The position numbers and the translations under genes are program-made. 64,000 nucleotides of DNA. Source: Globodera rostochiensis (lineage: Eukaryota; Nematoda; Chromadorea; Rhabditida; Heteroderidae). The DNA is taken from positions 1,409,850-1,473,849 of the forward strand of contig JAEVLN010000021.1 in the NCBI GenBank assembly GCA_018350325.1, read 5' to 3'. Position 1 is the first letter of the stretch. Every line of letters starts with the position of its first letter. The notes under the pieces were generated by a model. The model saw only the letters and a list, made by a program, of their open reading frames with translations. It was not told the origin of the DNA and searched no databases. Shown piece by piece: positions 62,842-64,000 of this stretch.

Positions 62842-64000
62842 CTGTAAAAACGGCCTTTAATTCTTGGGTTTCCACTGATTAAAACACATTAATTTTCTTG
62901 CTAATTGTTAGTTATTTTTGAATTTCATAAATTTCTTTATTATATTAATCAAAATTATACTCATTTTATCTTTTAGTAAAATATTGCATTTAGGATGTGT
63001 TGAAATTAAATATTAGTTAAAGATTATGATTTCATCGAAAAATGTTGGGTTGATTAGTATTGTAGTCATGGGGCGTCGTTGTGATTTGACTGTTTTGCTA
63101 TGCAAATGTTTGTTCGAAATCAACATTTTTTATTCTTCATATAATAAAATTTAATTCTATAATTCTAAAAGTTTTATTTATTCTTATACATTTACAATTT
63201 GATTAAATTATATAGGAGATAAATTATTTTTTAATTTTATTATCGGCTCGCTTTTTAAAAAAATCTTCTTCGCACGTCAATCGTTCATTGACATATGTTG
63301 AAAAGCGAGGGCAAGTTGAATTTTTTTGTTGTAAATATTATTTAAAAGGTTGTAAAATAAATTTTCTTGGCTTGACTTTAAAGGTTAAATTGCAATATTG
63401 AGGTATGTATATTTATTTTAATCTTTCATAAATGTAATTACATTGTGCTGTCTGTAAAATTAAATTGCCGATATAATTATACTTTTTAGTATTGAATAAA
63501 ATAAAGAAAACCGCAAAATCATATTAACAAAAAAATTTACCAAGGAGCAATTAATATATGTTTTTAATTAAATTAAGCAAATTAATGTAAAATTCCTTTG
63601 ATTATTATATTATAAAAACCTTATTCGTCATTAAAATCATCTATATCAGGCTCAGTGCATCTTGTTTCTTTGTGAAGTTAATTACCAAGCTTACAATTTA
63701 TGAGTTGTATATTTTATAATAATATTATAAATTTTAAAAGGTTTAGTCCATTATTTGAGTAAGCGGTGACAAAAATTCTTTTATATCTACGTAGGTTATT
63801 TGATATTATCGTCCAGTGTTTTCAGTTAATTACATTGGATTTTTAAATGGTAATTATTCGGTGGATTGTTTTTTTTAGGGTAAAAGTACTTTTTAAATTG
63901 TGTAATTTTACAGCTACATATTCAATTTTATGGATATTTCTAATTAACTAGAATATTTTAATTTATTTTATTGTTTATGCAATTTTTGAGATTTTGTCCA

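Larger units (their letters stand above)
51060..64000. other. T-rich domain built of diverged duplicates
   Basis: The + strand is T-rich except for an A-rich block at about 53.96-54.31 kb. Pairwise similarities link 53.66-54.26 with 61.51-61.95, 54.82-54.97 with 55.99-56.14, 56.29-56.41 with 58.53-58.67, and 55.93-55.98 with 61.25-61.28 kb, so the region grew by segmental duplication. Between the listed features, and from 62.85 to the window end, I see only AT-rich DNA. Confidence 0.5.

Overview
The window is about 64 kb of very AT-rich eukaryotic nuclear DNA with one 10-N scaffold gap. No open frame outside repeats exceeds about 95 codons. There is no rRNA, operon structure, ribosome-binding site or CRISPR. 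The mobile elements point to a eukaryote, probably an AT-rich animal: hAT-type miniature elements, a Mutator-like (MULE) fold-back element, a Tc1/mariner-like miniature element and tRNA-derived sequences. I cannot name the organism. Genes, where present, appear as short GC-richer islets flanked by splice-like signals. At this base composition, open frames of 50 codons arise often by chance, so most exon calls are deliberately low-confidence.

Layout. (1) 1-6.3 kb: + strand T-rich, with two compact hAT-like elements (4053-4265, 5058-5313) and a tRNA-like A/B-box segment near 4.33-4.48 kb. (2) 6.3-10.5 kb: + strand A-rich, with a dispersed repeat carrying a small membrane-anchor ORF and another 51-codon ORF. 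(3) 10.5-29 kb: T-rich, with several dispersed repeats and minus-strand protein-like islets. Two of these carry a Fic-domain signature (14.5 kb and 28.1 kb). (4) 29-30.7 kb A-rich, then 30.7-31.8 kb T-rich. (5) 31.85-51 kb: A-rich, with inverted partners of repeats found in the T-rich part, a 70-bp-arm hairpin element, a perfect 130-bp tandem duplication and a possible hAT remnant. (6) 51-64 kb: T-rich and built of diverged segmental duplicates. It holds a possible three-exon small gene (52.6-53.1 kb), a hAT element carrying a tRNA-Arg-like sequence, a miniature element caught in a filled/empty pair, and the 2.1-kb MULE with minisatellite arms.

The most striking large-scale property is the alternation of A-rich and T-rich strand domains with fairly sharp edges. 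Repeat copies in domains of like skew tend to be direct, and copies in opposite-skew domains tend to be inverted. One case (53.9-54.3 kb against 61.7-61.95 kb) shows a local inversion exactly where the skew flips. Local inversions after an older strand-biased process therefore explain at least part of the pattern. Best-supported annotations are the transposable elements with target-site duplications, the tandem and dispersed repeats and the two Fic-motif fragments.
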